A stretch of DNA of 64,000 bases from Streptococcus mitis (GTDB lineage: Bacteria > Bacillota > Bacilli > Lactobacillales > Streptococcaceae): contig NZ_LBMT01000001.1 of assembly GCF_002005545.1 (NCBI RefSeq), forward strand, positions 1,696,301 to 1,760,300, in the 5' to 3' direction. Of this stretch, positions 56,925 to 64,000 are shown in pieces (positions within the stretch are counted from its first letter, which is position 1; the number at the start of each line of letters is the position of its first letter). The notes under the pieces are model-generated. The model searched no databases. It was not told the DNA's origin and saw only the letters and a program-made list of their open reading frames with translations. Made by a program: the position numbers and the translations under genes.

Positions 56925-58909
56925 GTTTCATCTCCTTTTAAAATTTTAGTATAGCTTTCAGATAATTTTCTAAAACTCATGATTATTGACAACATCAAAA
57001 CGAGCAGAGAAGCGAGACCAATATATAGCAACTCTATTTGACCTGTCATAAGAAATGTAAATAGGATAACTATTGTAATAGTCATCATAAAATACTTGAG
57101 ACTTGAAATTGCTATATATGTTTTTGACAGACCCAAAATAATTTTTTTCACATATTCATTCTGTTTTAGGGCAATATAAAGTTGGACATATTGATAAATG
57201 AGTATAAAGACAATACTGTAAATTATCTTCTGCAAAATTTGTGAAAGTAGAATTTGGTGCTCTAAGGACTGGATCTTTAATTTCACAATTTGGTAAACAT
57301 CTACTGGATTCATTGAAAAATTCAACTGGCTAGCCATTTCATTTATTTTATTTACCGCCTCAGGACTAAAAAGAGACTTATATGTTATATTACTAGCCAA
57401 AGAAAACTTGTTGTTTTCAATCATTTTGTCCGTATCTAACACAACAACAATGTTATCTTTACTATCTGCTACACTTGCGATTGGTAAAAACTCTTTCATT
57501 TTATGATTATCATCAGCATCTTCATTAAAATAAAAAATTTTTTTCCCATCAGGAATTATTTGTACTGCAATTTCTTCTTTTGTATAGTTTGTTCCAATAA
57601 ATTGTTCTGCTACAACTGTATTTTCAATAGATTTCTGATTTTCTTTCCATTTCTCAGGAATATAGATGGTTGCTATCTTATTATCTAAAAGATGATAGTT
57701 TGTTCCATTCACTTTATTTTGTAGGTTAGCACCTGTTTGATTGATATAAATCAACTCTTTATTTATTTCTGGATTCGTTATTCCGTCATTTTCTAATTGT
57801 TTAGAAAAATTTTCCATAACATGTGAAGTTTTCATGAAATCTGGAACATATGCTGAGGATCGATCTATATATAAATAATCTAAGTTTTTTAAGGAAGCAG
57901 CTATCTGTAGATACTGACCATCCGAATCATTAACTTCTCCATTTTTAGTAGAGTTACTTTCAATTCCAAGGAACTCAATCCTTCTCCAGTCTTTTACTGT
58001 GTCCCATGGTACTAAATTCTGTATCTGAATGTTAATACTGGATTGACTACTCTTTGTTTCTTGTAAAAAAACTCCTGAGATAAGGATAATAATCGAAATA
58101 ATGGCAAGCCATACGACAAAAATAAGTTTATTTTTTGCCTTGTTTTTAATAATTTCAATAGGCTTTTCAACCTGAATCGTCAACCAAAATAAAACAAAGG
58201 TGATGAGATCAATGATTTGAAATAGTATAAAATTCGTTAAAATCAGAGAGAAAAATAACTTAGAACTATAGGTGAAGAAACCATTTCCCAAAAAAGAACT
58301 GTAAGAAATCATCAATAAAGCCATCATAATCAGTTCAAAAATAAGAGAAATACCATAATCTCTTCTTAGATCGTATACAGGCAGGCCCAAAGAACGTCGT
58401 ATCACTCCTTCTTTGATCTGCCTCGTCCTAACAACAAATAAAACAACTAATAAAGTTAAGTAAATTGAACCCATTAACAGTATTCTTAAAGTTCCTGTGA
58501 ATTGTAATATTCCTCCTATATACCAAGGATAAGCCATATATACTGTTTGTAGTCCAGTCATCGTAAGTGGTTTCAAACTGTCTATATTTATTTTCCCAAG
58601 GGTGTAATACATCCCTATTATTGGTGCTGACTTTAATTGCTCATTGTTTTCATCATCGAAATTTACATACTTCAACTGACCAGAACTCTGAACGATTGGC
58701 TTGTAAATGGTAACCTTTTCCGTTTTTGATAAGTCACGAACCATTTCGTATATTTCGTTATTAGAAAGATTACTTTTTCCTTGAATAGAAAAAGCACCAT
58801 CAATTGGTAAAGGTACGGGGGTTTCAGTATCGCTGATAGTGACCAGACCAATTGCAGCGATCAAACAAAAGAAAAATCCAATGATACATAATTTTAATTT
58901 CATAAGCAC
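56921..58909 (-). CDS. Bacteriocin-associated integral membrane protein (lactococcin 972 type)
   Basis: 662 aa. One N-terminal helix (about 5-25), a short extracellular region, a cluster of four helices (about 130-280), a large extracellular domain (about 285-530) and three C-terminal helices give the FtsX-like layout of the bacteriocin-associated membrane family. With the ATPase it should export or give immunity to the bacteriocin encoded just upstream. It lies 59 nt past the bacteriocin stop, behind a terminator-like hairpin. Coding is intact, unlike the bacteriocin gene. Confidence 0.87.
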   Translation of the reverse strand: MLMKLKLCIIGFFFCLIAAIGLVTISDTETPVPLPIDGAFSIQGKSNLSNNEIYEMVRDLSKTEKVTIYKPIVQSSGQLKYVNFDDENNEQLKSAPIIGMYYTLGKINIDSLKPLTMTGLQTVYMAYPWYIGGILQFTGTLRILLMGSIYLTLLVVLFVVRTRQIKEGVIRRSLGLPVYDLRRDYGISLIFELIMMALLMISYSSFLGNGFFTYSSKLFFSLILTNFILFQIIDLITFVLFWLTIQVEKPIEIIKNKAKNKLIFVVWLAIISIIILISGVFLQETKSSQSSINIQIQNLVPWDTVKDWRRIEFLGIESNSTKNGEVNDSDGQYLQIAASLKNLDYLYIDRSSAYVPDFMKTSHVMENFSKQLENDGITNPEINKELIYINQTGANLQNKVNGTNYHLLDNKIATIYIPEKWKENQKSIENTVVAEQFIGTNYTKEEIAVQIIPDGKKIFYFNEDADDNHKMKEFLPIASVADSKDNIVVVLDTDKMIENNKFSLASNITYKSLFSPEAVNKINEMASQLNFSMNPVDVYQIVKLKIQSLEHQILLSQILQKIIYSIVFILIYQYVQLYIALKQNEYVKKIILGLSKTYIAISSLKYFMMTITIVILFTFLMTGQIELLYIGLASLLVLMLSIIMSFRKLSESYTKILKGDET

Positions 58910-58923
58910 TTACCATATTACAA

Positions 58924-58951
58924 AAGACCCTATCTTATAATCGGGTCTCTT
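58924..58951 (-). terminator. Attenuator hairpin between bacteriocin and transporter genes
   Basis: Minus strand AGACCC-gattataagata-GGGTCT followed by TTTG; it would lower expression of the downstream genes relative to the bacteriocin. Confidence 0.65.
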
Positions 58952-58968
58952 GTTTTCATAGATTATTT

Positions 58969-59306
58969 TTAAAATCTATAATAATCCCAATATGCATTTA
59001 ATCGAATATCGCTCCAAGATTTTGTAGCACTTGAATATGCCCATCCATAATCTTTTTTATCATAAGCTTTAACGGTTCCCCAATAATTCGTTACTGAAGA
59101 TTTTGAACCAATATTATTTGGAGAACTAACAAAGTAATTTGAATAACCATAGCTATTATCTACACCATACTGCCATACATCAATAATGGGATATGGAGCA
59201 GGGTGTGCTGTAGTTGCACTAACAACACTAGCTGCAGTAGCAAAGCCAAAACTTAAAACACTTGCAACTAGAAAAACAGATGCTTTCTTATTAATTCTTT
59301 TTTCAT
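58969..59306 (-). pseudogene. Lactococcin-972-like bacteriocin gene with frameshift after the start codon
   Basis: The ATG at 59304-59306 follows AAGGAGAAG, but the next bases are six A's, giving MKKELIRKHLFF and then a stop. One more A would give MKKRINKKASVFLVASVLSF, a signal peptide, then an intact mature region containing HPAPYPIIDVWQYGVDNSYG and ending NAYWDYYRF (about 112 aa). The latter is the lactococcin 972 pattern (W-x-Y-G, tyrosine/tryptophan-rich, no cysteines). The length of 338 nt is one short of a whole codon number. No alternative ATG, GTG or TTG exists in the mature frame. Family, operon and promoter are clear; only the reading frame is broken. Natural phase variation at the A tract or a sequencing error in a homopolymer cannot be excluded. 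Confidence 0.85.
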
Positions 59307-59307
59307 T

Positions 59308-59361
59308 TTACTTCTCCTTGAAGTTAAATATTTGATGAAGATTAAATAATAGTCCCTCCAT
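59308..59361 (-). CDS. Putative 17-aa leader ORF directly before the bacteriocin gene
   Basis: ATG at 59359-59361 encodes MEGLLFNLHQIFNFKEK and stops (TAA) one base before the bacteriocin ATG, in the same frame as the mature bacteriocin. No strong ribosome site precedes it. It may be chance, or a translational coupling element. Confidence 0.3.
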   Translation of the reverse strand: MEGLLFNLHQIFNFKEK

Positions 59362-59395
59362 ATTACTTTAATATGAATTGATTATATTTAGGTTT

Positions 59396-59437
59396 TTAAT
59401 CACCGTTACGGTATCTAGAGTCGTTAAAATATCTCAT
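59396..59437 (-). CDS. Putative 13-aa leader peptide in the bacteriocin mRNA leader
   Basis: ATG at 59435-59437 encodes MRYFNDSRYRNGD, with AGAGGG 6 nt upstream. It lies within the ~180-nt untranslated leader between the promoter at 59493-59521 and the bacteriocin ATG. It is hydrophilic, with paired Tyr-Arg. The role is unknown. Confidence 0.35.
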   Translation of the reverse strand: MRYFNDSRYRNGD

Positions 59438-59492
59438 AACTAACCCTCTTTTTAAAATTGAACATATCTAGATGTATTCGTTTACATTTGCA

Positions 59493-59521
59493 ATTGTAGT
59501 ACTTATTTTTTAGTTTGTCAA
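59493..59521 (-). promoter_or_regulatory. Strong promoter of the bacteriocin operon
   Basis: Minus strand consensus -35 TTGACA (59516-59521), exact 17-nt spacer, -10 TACAAT (59493-59498). The transcript would have a ~180-nt leader. The remainder of 59522-59658 shows no gene. Confidence 0.82.
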
Positions 59522-59658
59522 GTATTTATAGTATATTTTTTTTGATAAAATGGGATTATCTATAAAGGCGATTTTCGAATCAACAAAATAATTATCCAAC
59601 TTACCCAGTCATCAAAATCGGCCGTTACAGTTTTTGTTACCTTATTTTTAAAAATCGG

Positions 59659-59686
59659 TTGACAATGATTCTTCTATGAGTATAAT
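59659..59686 (+). promoter_or_regulatory. Promoter of bioY
   Basis: -35 TTGACA (59659-59664), 16-nt spacer, -10 TATAAT (59681-59686). ATAGTTACTAT (59685-59695) just downstream is a perfect palindrome overlapping the start site and may be an operator. Confidence 0.72.
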
Positions 59687-59719
59687 AGTTACTATACATC
59701 GGAAAAGAGGTTAACTATT

Positions 59720-60256
59720 TTGAAAAAAGCTCACGTTTATGCCATTCCTGCTATTGGGGCTGCTCTCATTGCTGTTTTGGCACAAATCAGTCTTCCAATT
59801 GGACCTGTTCCCTTCACTCTGCAAAACTTTGCAATCGGCTTGATTGCTACTGTCTTTAGACCGAGAGAGGCTGTACTTTCTGTCGGACTCTATCTTCTTC
59901 TAGGTGCTATCGGTCTTCCTGTCTTTGCAGGAGGTGGAGCTGGATTGCAGGCGTTGGTTGGTCCTACTGCAGGCTATCTTTGGTTTTATCTTGTCTACTC
60001 TGGACTTACTTCTTCCCTAACTAACAGCAAGAGTGGTGTTGTCAAGATTTTTCTTGCAAACCTCTTGGGTGATGCCCTTGTCTTTGTCGGAGGGATTCTC
60101 AGCTTGCATTTCCTAGCCGGAATGGCATTTGAAAAAACTCTTGTTGTGGGGGTTCTTCCCTTTATCATTCCAGACCTTGCTAAACTTCTGGCTATTAGTT
60201 TTATTAGCCGTCCGCTACTTCAACGCCTTAAAAATCAAGCTTACTTTGCTAACTAA
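59720..60256 (+). CDS. bioY: BioY-family biotin transporter (S component)
   Basis: 178 aa starting at TTG (59720), 9 nt after AGAGG; there is no nearby ATG. Six hydrophobic helices and the BioY motifs LPIGPVPFTLQNFAIGL, LYLLLGAIGLPVFAGGGAG and GPTAGYLWFYL are clear. It is the substrate-binding component of the ECF biotin importer; the energising EcfAAT module is not in this window. It is a single gene with its own terminator. Confidence 0.95.
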   Translation: MKKAHVYAIPAIGAALIAVLAQISLPIGPVPFTLQNFAIGLIATVFRPREAVLSVGLYLLLGAIGLPVFAGGGAGLQALVGPTAGYLWFYLVYSGLTSSLTNSKSGVVKIFLANLLGDALVFVGGILSLHFLAGMAFEKTLVVGVLPFIIPDLAKLLAISFISRPLLQRLKNQAYFAN

Positions 60257-60258
60257 AA

Positions 60259-60293
60259 AAGGATATCGAGTTGTCATGACTCAATATCCTTTT
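60259..60293 (+). terminator. Terminator of bioY
   Basis: AAGGATATCGAGT-tgtcatg-ACTCAATATCCTT followed by TTCTTTC; convergent with the YdbC-family gene. Confidence 0.88.
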
Positions 60294-60309
60294 CTTTCAT
60301 TTTGAAAAC

Positions 60310-60525
60310 TTAGTTGATTTTAAAGGCATCCACCATTGTTTGAAATTCTTCATTTGAGAGAGTAATTCCCTTACCCATTTTAGTATGATCTGGGCTCCAA
60401 GCACGAATATCAAACTTTGCAGGGGCACCATTAAAGCTCACACGGTTGATTTCCTTGGTCCAACCTTTTTCGTTTTCAGAAAGAGTCAACAAGTGCTCTT
60501 CAATTTCAAATGTAAATTCTGCCAT
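60310..60525 (-). CDS. YdbC-family ssDNA-binding protein (PC4-like)
   Basis: 71 aa. FTFEIEEHLLTLSENEKGWTKEINRVSF and KFDIRAWSPDHTKMGKGITL match the YdbC family, whose Lactococcus member is a PC4-like homodimer that binds single-stranded DNA. AAGGAGAAG lies upstream of the ATG. It is a single gene. Confidence 0.88.
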   Translation of the reverse strand: MAEFTFEIEEHLLTLSENEKGWTKEINRVSFNGAPAKFDIRAWSPDHTKMGKGITLSNEEFQTMVDAFKIN

Positions 60526-60623
60526 TTTCTTCTCCTTTTTTAGCTTTCATTTGATTATTCGTAAAATCTTGTAGATTTTAGGAAAATTTTATATAATATT
60601 GATATAAAAGAAGGGAGGTCAAT

Positions 60624-60944
60624 ATGAGACATAAATTCCAGCAAGTTCTAGATAAAATACATGACTTTTTAAATGGACATGACCAACCTGACCAGACTGA
60701 AAGCAACTCCCTTACAGCTACTATTGAAGAGGCTATCCAGAAACAAACCGCTGTTCACCTTATCTTGTCTGAGACAAGCTTTACAGGTGATATCATCAAA
60801 TACGATCAACAACGCCAGCAAATTATCGTGAAAAATTTTGCCAAAAATGTGACCCGTATTATCCGTATAAGCGATATTCAACGCCTGCGATTTGTCCCTT
60901 CAACTGTCCAAACAGCCCAAAAAAATAGATTTAAGAAAGAGTGA
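60624..60944 (+). CDS. Conserved hypothetical protein, YolD-like
   Basis: 106 aa with GAAGGGAGG before the ATG. The helical N-terminal half is followed by a beta-rich region TGDIIKYDQQRQQIIVKNF and RIIRISDIQRLRF resembling YolD/Sm-like small barrels. Such proteins are poorly characterised; the resemblance is weak. It is a single gene followed by a shared terminator. Confidence 0.65.
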   Translation: MRHKFQQVLDKIHDFLNGHDQPDQTESNSLTATIEEAIQKQTAVHLILSETSFTGDIIKYDQQRQQIIVKNFAKNVTRIIRISDIQRLRFVPSTVQTAQKNRFKKE

Positions 60945-60973
60945 GATGTTGTTGCTTCATCCCACTCTTTTTT
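60936..60973. terminator. Bidirectional terminator
   Basis: AAAGAGTGAGATG-ttgttgctt-CATCCCACTCTTT followed by TTTCTT; between two convergent genes. Confidence 0.82.
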
Positions 60974-60974
60974 C

Positions 60975-61313
60975 TTAGCGAACTTGTTCAAAATGTAAAT
61001 GAACCGCGATATGATCTCCATAACCACTTCTTTCCAAGTCACGTTGTAGACGATAGGAAATGTAGTGTTCTGCAATGGTAATGTAACCTGCACCCAGCAA
61101 ACGATGTTCAACCATAGACTGAATCATGCTGATGGTAGCACGTTCCACCTTGGCTTCTTCCAAATCCAAAACCACTTTCTTAGTGACTTGTGCAAGGTTT
61201 TGACGCAAATCATCTGTCAATACATAGACAGTCTGGGCTGCTTTTAAGATAGCTTGGTAAATCTTATCTGGATTAAATTCAGCAATTTCTCCATCACGTT
61301 TGATTACTTGCAT
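60975..61313 (-). CDS. Stand-alone ATP-cone domain protein
   Basis: 112 aa. VIKRDGEIAEFNPDKIYQAILKAA is the ATP-cone (PF03477) start, and the domain spans most of the protein. It lacks the zinc ribbon of NrdR and any ribonucleotide reductase catalytic domain. ATP-cones sense ATP/dATP, so a regulatory role in nucleotide metabolism is inferred. It lies 11 nt after trmD in the rimM-trmD operon. Confidence 0.85.
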   Translation of the reverse strand: MQVIKRDGEIAEFNPDKIYQAILKAAQTVYVLTDDLRQNLAQVTKKVVLDLEEAKVERATISMIQSMVEHRLLGAGYITIAEHYISYRLQRDLERSGYGDHIAVHLHFEQVR

Positions 61314-61324
61314 AGGTATCTCCT

Positions 61325-62044
61325 TTATTCTTTGTTTTCTTTAATTTCTGCCAGCATTTTTTCTTCTTCTGTTGTCAGTTGATAATGTTCAAGCAAATCC
61401 GGTCTGCGTTCATAGGTTTTCTTTAAACTCTCATACAGGCGCCACTGACGAATCTTTTCATGGTGACCACTCATCAATACATCTGGTACAACCATACCTC
61501 GATAATCATAGGGACGTGTGTACTGAGGATATTCAAGAAGGCCAGAAGAAAAACTATCATCTTGATGGCTAGACTCCTTGCCAATCACTTCTGGAATCAG
61601 GCGAACCGTCGCATCAATCATGGTCATGGCCGCCAACTCTCCACCAGTCAGGACATAGTCGCCCAGAGAGATCTCATCTGTCACCAAGGTCTTAATTCGC
61701 TCATCATACCCTTCGTAGTGACCGCAGATAAAGATCAGTTCCTCTTCTTTGGCCAAATCCTCAGCATAAGCCTGATCAAACTGCTTGCCAGCTGGGTCTA
61801 GGAGAATGACGCGCGGATTTTTCTTTTCAATAGCATCAAAGGCATCGAAAATAGGTTGCGCTCGGAGCAACATCCCCTGACCGCCTCCGTAGGGCTCATC
61901 GTCGACATGACGGGCCTTTTCAGCATTTTCTCGAAAATTATGATACTGGATATCCAAGAGCCCTTTTTCACGTGCCTTTCCAACAATTGAGTGCTCCAGT
62001 GGAGAAAACATCTCTGGAAAGAGGGTTAAAATATCAATCTTCAT
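61325..62044 (-). CDS. trmD: tRNA (guanine-N1)-methyltransferase
   Basis: 239 aa, normal length. [24 protein letters not shown], the SAM knot region [35 protein letters not shown] and [17 protein letters not shown] are diagnostic. It makes m1G37 in tRNAs, preventing frameshifting. It overlaps rimM by 11 nt. Confidence 0.98.
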   Translation of the reverse strand: MKIDILTLFPEMFSPLEHSIVGKAREKGLLDIQYHNFRENAEKARHVDDEPYGGGQGMLLRAQPIFDAFDAIEKKNPRVILLDPAGKQFDQAYAEDLAKEEELIFICGHYEGYDERIKTLVTDEISLGDYVLTGGELAAMTMIDATVRLIPEVIGKESSHQDDSFSSGLLEYPQYTRPYDYRGMVVPDVLMSGHHEKIRQWRLYESLKKTYERRPDLLEHYQLTTEEEKMLAEIKENKE

Positions 62045-62552
62045 CGTCTAACCCTTCTAAAATTTCCACATCGACCCGTTTATTTGGAATATCAACATCG
62101 AGAATCACTGGTGGGATATAAGGCAATAACAAATCACGCTTGCCTTTTCGTTTGACCACCCATACATCGTTGGCACCTGGTTGCAGGATTTCCTTGATGG
62201 TTCCAATCAAGTTATCACCCTCATAGACTTCCAAACCGATAATCTCGTGATAATAAAATTCACCATCATCTAGGTCATTCAAATCTTCCTCAGCGACCTT
62301 GAGACTGTATCCCTTATACTTTTCGATAGCATTGATATGGTACATATCTTTGAATTTAATAATGTCAAAGTTCTTCTGTTTACGGTGGCTAGCGATGGTC
62401 ACTGTTTGAACAAACTGATTTTTTTCATCAAACAAGGCCAGCTCAGCCCCTTTTTTAAACCGTTCTTCTGCAAAATCTGTCACAGACAAAACTCGCATCT
62501 CACCCTGCAACCCCTGCGTATTGACGATTTTCCCAACATTAAAGTAGTTCAT
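62034..62552 (-). CDS. rimM: 16S rRNA processing protein RimM
   Basis: 172 aa. The N-terminal RimM barrel ([21 protein letters not shown]) and C-terminal PRC-barrel ([37 protein letters not shown]) are clear. It assists maturation of the 30S head. It overlaps trmD, forming the conserved rimM-trmD pair. Confidence 0.97.
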   Translation of the reverse strand: MNYFNVGKIVNTQGLQGEMRVLSVTDFAEERFKKGAELALFDEKNQFVQTVTIASHRKQKNFDIIKFKDMYHINAIEKYKGYSLKVAEEDLNDLDDGEFYYHEIIGLEVYEGDNLIGTIKEILQPGANDVWVVKRKGKRDLLLPYIPPVILDVDIPNKRVDVEILEGLDDED

Positions 62553-62635
62553 CTTGTCTCCCGTAGTCTATTTCTACCCTTTATTTTATCACGTTCCAAG
62601 AATTTTCTCAAGTTGGAGGAAGGGGGGCAACATCT

Positions 62636-63067
62636 CTACTTTCCCTTCAAAAATCCTTCCAAATCACGTTCATGCTGATATTTGATAGCTGCCTTTTTGT
62701 CTTTTTCAAAAATGGTCTTGGTTAGATCTATGTCGTTGATGGCCGCAATTGCGACAGTGTAGTGAATAATATCAGCCAGTTCTTTTGCTAGTTCCTCGTT
62801 CGAATCTTGAACTCCCTCTTTTCTACCAGAGCGACCATTCAAAACTTCGGCTACTTCTCCGACTTCCTCCACTAGCTTGATAAAGAGACATTCCTCAGTT
62901 CGAGACTGCTGATAATGTTCGAGTAATACTCTTCGAAAATCTCTTCAAACCACGTCAGCATCGCCTTACCATACTCAAGTACAGCTTGTGGCTAGCTTCC
63001 TAGTTTGCTTTTTAATTTTCATTAAGTATAAGTAGTCTTGTAATTGTCTAAACGTTAAATCCTTCAT
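62636..63067 (-). pseudogene. MazG-like nucleotide pyrophosphohydrolase gene interrupted by a BOX element
   Basis: The gene begins at ATG 63065-63067 behind AAGGAGTAGG and reads MKDLTFRQLQDY, then enters the BOX (LYLMKIKKQTRK) and stops. On the far side of the BOX the frame resumes with LLEHYQQSRTEECLFIKLVEEVGEVAEVLNGR and runs to the normal end HERDLEGFLKGK. EE-x-x-E...E-L-A-D-I-I-H is the MazG-like metal-binding signature. A GTG at 62870-62872 could restart translation to give 78 aa keeping the E-x-x-E and ELADI motifs but lacking the first helix. Whether that product is functional is unknown; the native protein is broken. Confidence 0.87.
62926..63029 (+). repeat. BOX element (boxA-boxC) inserted in a gene
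   Basis: ATACTCTTCGAAAATCTC through CGTCAGCATCGCCTTACCATA to boxC ending TTTTCATTAAGTAT, with no boxB. Flanking TTA/TA bases are duplicated at both ends, consistent with insertion at TA. Confidence 0.92.
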
Positions 63068-63081
63068 ATCCTACTCCTTGC

Positions 63082-63106
63082 AAAAAAAGCGAGACATCCG
63101 TCCCGC
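63082..63106 (-). terminator. Terminator of the rpsP-khpA operon
   Basis: Minus strand GCGGGAC-ggat-GTCTCGC followed by TTTTTTT, starting 5 nt after the khpA stop. Confidence 0.93.
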
Positions 63107-63111
63107 CCTTC

Positions 63112-63351
63112 TTATTTTTCGTCAATAACGATTCTTACTTTTTTATCTTCAGTTGGGACAGAGTAGACAATCGTTCTTATCGCAGAAATAGTGCGACCCT
63201 TACGACCAATTACACGACCCACATCGCTTTGATCAAGATCCAAATGATATTCCAAAAACTCTGGTGTATCTTCAATCTTGATAGTTAAGGCATCTGGTTG
63301 TGAAATCAAGGGTTTCACAATCGCAATAATGAGATTTTCAATCGTATCCAT
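63112..63351 (-). CDS. khpA: KH-domain RNA-binding protein KhpA
   Basis: 79 aa consisting of a single type II KH domain with the GxxG loop in [20 protein letters not shown]. In pneumococcus KhpA forms a complex with KhpB and affects cell elongation and division. It lies 19 nt after rpsP, the usual neighbour. Confidence 0.95.
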   Translation of the reverse strand: MDTIENLIIAIVKPLISQPDALTIKIEDTPEFLEYHLDLDQSDVGRVIGRKGRTISAIRTIVYSVPTEDKKVRIVIDEK

Positions 63352-63370
63352 CTGTCAACCTACTTTAAAC

Positions 63371-63643
63371 TTATTTTGAGAATTTAGAATCGTGGAATTT
63401 CTTCAATACACCTTCTTTTGAAAGGATGTTGCGAACTGTATCTGAAGGTTGAGCTCCATCAGCCAACCATGCAAGAACGCGGTCTTCTTTCAAAGTTACT
63501 TGGTTTTCAGCAACAAGTGGGTTGTAAGTTCCAACTGTTTCGATGAAACGTCCGTCACGTGGTGAACGTGAATCTGCTACGTTAATACGGTAGAAAGGTT
63601 TTTTCTTAGAACCCATACGAGTCAAACGGATTTTAACTGCCAT
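63371..63643 (-). CDS. rpsP: 30S ribosomal protein S16
   Basis: 90 aa. [35 protein letters not shown] is the S16 N-terminus and [14 protein letters not shown] closes it. It is an early 30S assembly protein. It is the first gene of the rpsP-khpA operon, behind a consensus promoter and a small leader hairpin. Confidence 0.98.
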   Translation of the reverse strand: MAVKIRLTRMGSKKKPFYRINVADSRSPRDGRFIETVGTYNPLVAENQVTLKEDRVLAWLADGAQPSDTVRNILSKEGVLKKFHDSKFSK

Positions 63644-63679
63644 TTTTAAAGTCTCTTTTCTTATTTTTTATTTCGGTGA

Positions 63680-63735
63680 AATAGCTGAGCTATTTAGCAC
63701 ATGTTCTATTATAGCAGATTTCTGACAGGTGTCAA
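63680..63735 (-). promoter_or_regulatory. rpsP promoter and leader hairpin
   Basis: Minus strand -35 TTGACA (63730-63735), 16-nt spacer, -10 TATAAT (63708-63713). The leader then contains the palindrome AAATAGCTCAGCTATTT (63680-63696), which could fold as an mRNA hairpin. Confidence 0.78.
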
Positions 63736-63834
63736 GAAAAAAACTTGACAGACTATAAAATTTTTAAACCATTTAGAAATTTGTTAGAAGTAGGAAACAA
63801 ATGTTTGAAAGAGGCTATCAGTGAATACTATTTT

Positions 63835-63939
63835 ATACTCAATGAAAATCAAAGAGCAAACTAGGAAGCTAGCCGCAGGCTGTACTTGAGTACGGCAAGG
63901 CAAAGCTGACGTAGTTTGAATTTGATTTTCGAAGAGTAT
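63835..63939 (-). repeat. BOX element, reverse orientation (boxC-boxA)
   Basis: Reads ATACTCAATGAAAATCAAAG ... ACGGCAAGGC ... TTTTCGAAGAGTAT, the reverse complement of a boxA-boxC element without boxB. It is the only BOX in this direction in the window. 63736-63834 and 63940-64000 show no confirmed gene; an open plus-strand frame continues off the right edge. Confidence 0.92.
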
Positions 63940-64000
63940 TAGAAACATTTTATAAAGACCATCAACTCAAACCCATATCGCCTGAACGTGATTTGGATGC

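Overview
The window is chromosomal DNA from a Mitis-group Streptococcus (S. mitis / S. oralis / S. pseudopneumoniae / S. pneumoniae relatives). The evidence is low GC, pneumococcal-type BOX repeats, an F-type-lectin cholesterol-dependent cytolysin of the lectinolysin type, a lactococcin-972-type bacteriocin locus, and housekeeping proteins that read as pneumococcal. Species cannot be fixed from sequence reading alone.

Layout. 1-4010: F1Fo ATPase operon on the minus strand (atpE-B-F-H-A-G; atpG runs off the left edge). 4325-8219: U32-family tRNA-modification protein, guaA, and a divergent NagR/YvoA-like GntR regulator. 8367-10929: EamA transporter, serine beta-lactamase-like hydrolase and CppA. 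11217-13268: a lectinolysin-type CDC with a YSIRK-type signal, a fucose lectin, the CD59-recognition signature and a notable promoter (cre over the -35, NagR-type palindrome upstream). 13595-19206: parE - aminoglycoside-adenylyltransferase-like gene - parC. 19342: plsY. 20019-27771: nucleoside catabolism and uptake operon (methyltransferase, pdp, deoC, cdd, pnrA lipoprotein, ABC ATPase and two permeases). 27982-30388: small membrane protein, coaA, rpsT, P-loop protein. 30415-39687: deoD, ClC channel, a decayed duplicate of the punA 3' end, a 910-aa lipase/lectin/lectin/CDC-domain-4 chimera, punA, DUF1697, deoB, rpiA. The chimera therefore sits inside a second nucleoside-salvage cluster. 39913-48356: small acidic protein, trxB, polar amino-acid ABC system, Spx/ArsC-like protein, ogt, GNAT, DUF1836 plus hemolysin III, aldo/keto reductase, PadR pair. 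48733-55638: metG, MacAB-like export system and gor. 55804-59437: bacteriocin operon whose bacteriocin gene is frameshifted. 59720-63643: bioY, YdbC, ATP-cone protein, trmD, rimM, a MazG-like gene split by a BOX element, khpA and rpsP.

The genes form two themes. One is nucleoside scavenging: PnrA uptake, cytidine deaminase, pyrimidine and purine nucleoside phosphorylases, phosphopentomutase, deoxyribose-phosphate aldolase and ribose-5-phosphate isomerase, which feed sugar phosphates to central metabolism and bases to salvage. The other is host-surface interaction: two secreted proteins that share F-type lectin and CDC membrane-binding modules.

The most unusual observations are: (1) the lipase-lectin-lectin-CDC domain 4 fusion, which lacks the pore-forming domains and flanks a broken punA copy; (2) the regulatory architecture upstream of the cytolysin; (3) the A6 frameshift in the lactococcin-972-like gene with two tiny leader ORFs; (4) a BOX element inserted inside a MazG-like gene; (5) an exact 21-bp-period tandem operator at the macAB-like promoter; (6) stem-loop repeats whose stems show compensatory base changes. 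No tRNA, rRNA, CRISPR or intact insertion sequence was seen.
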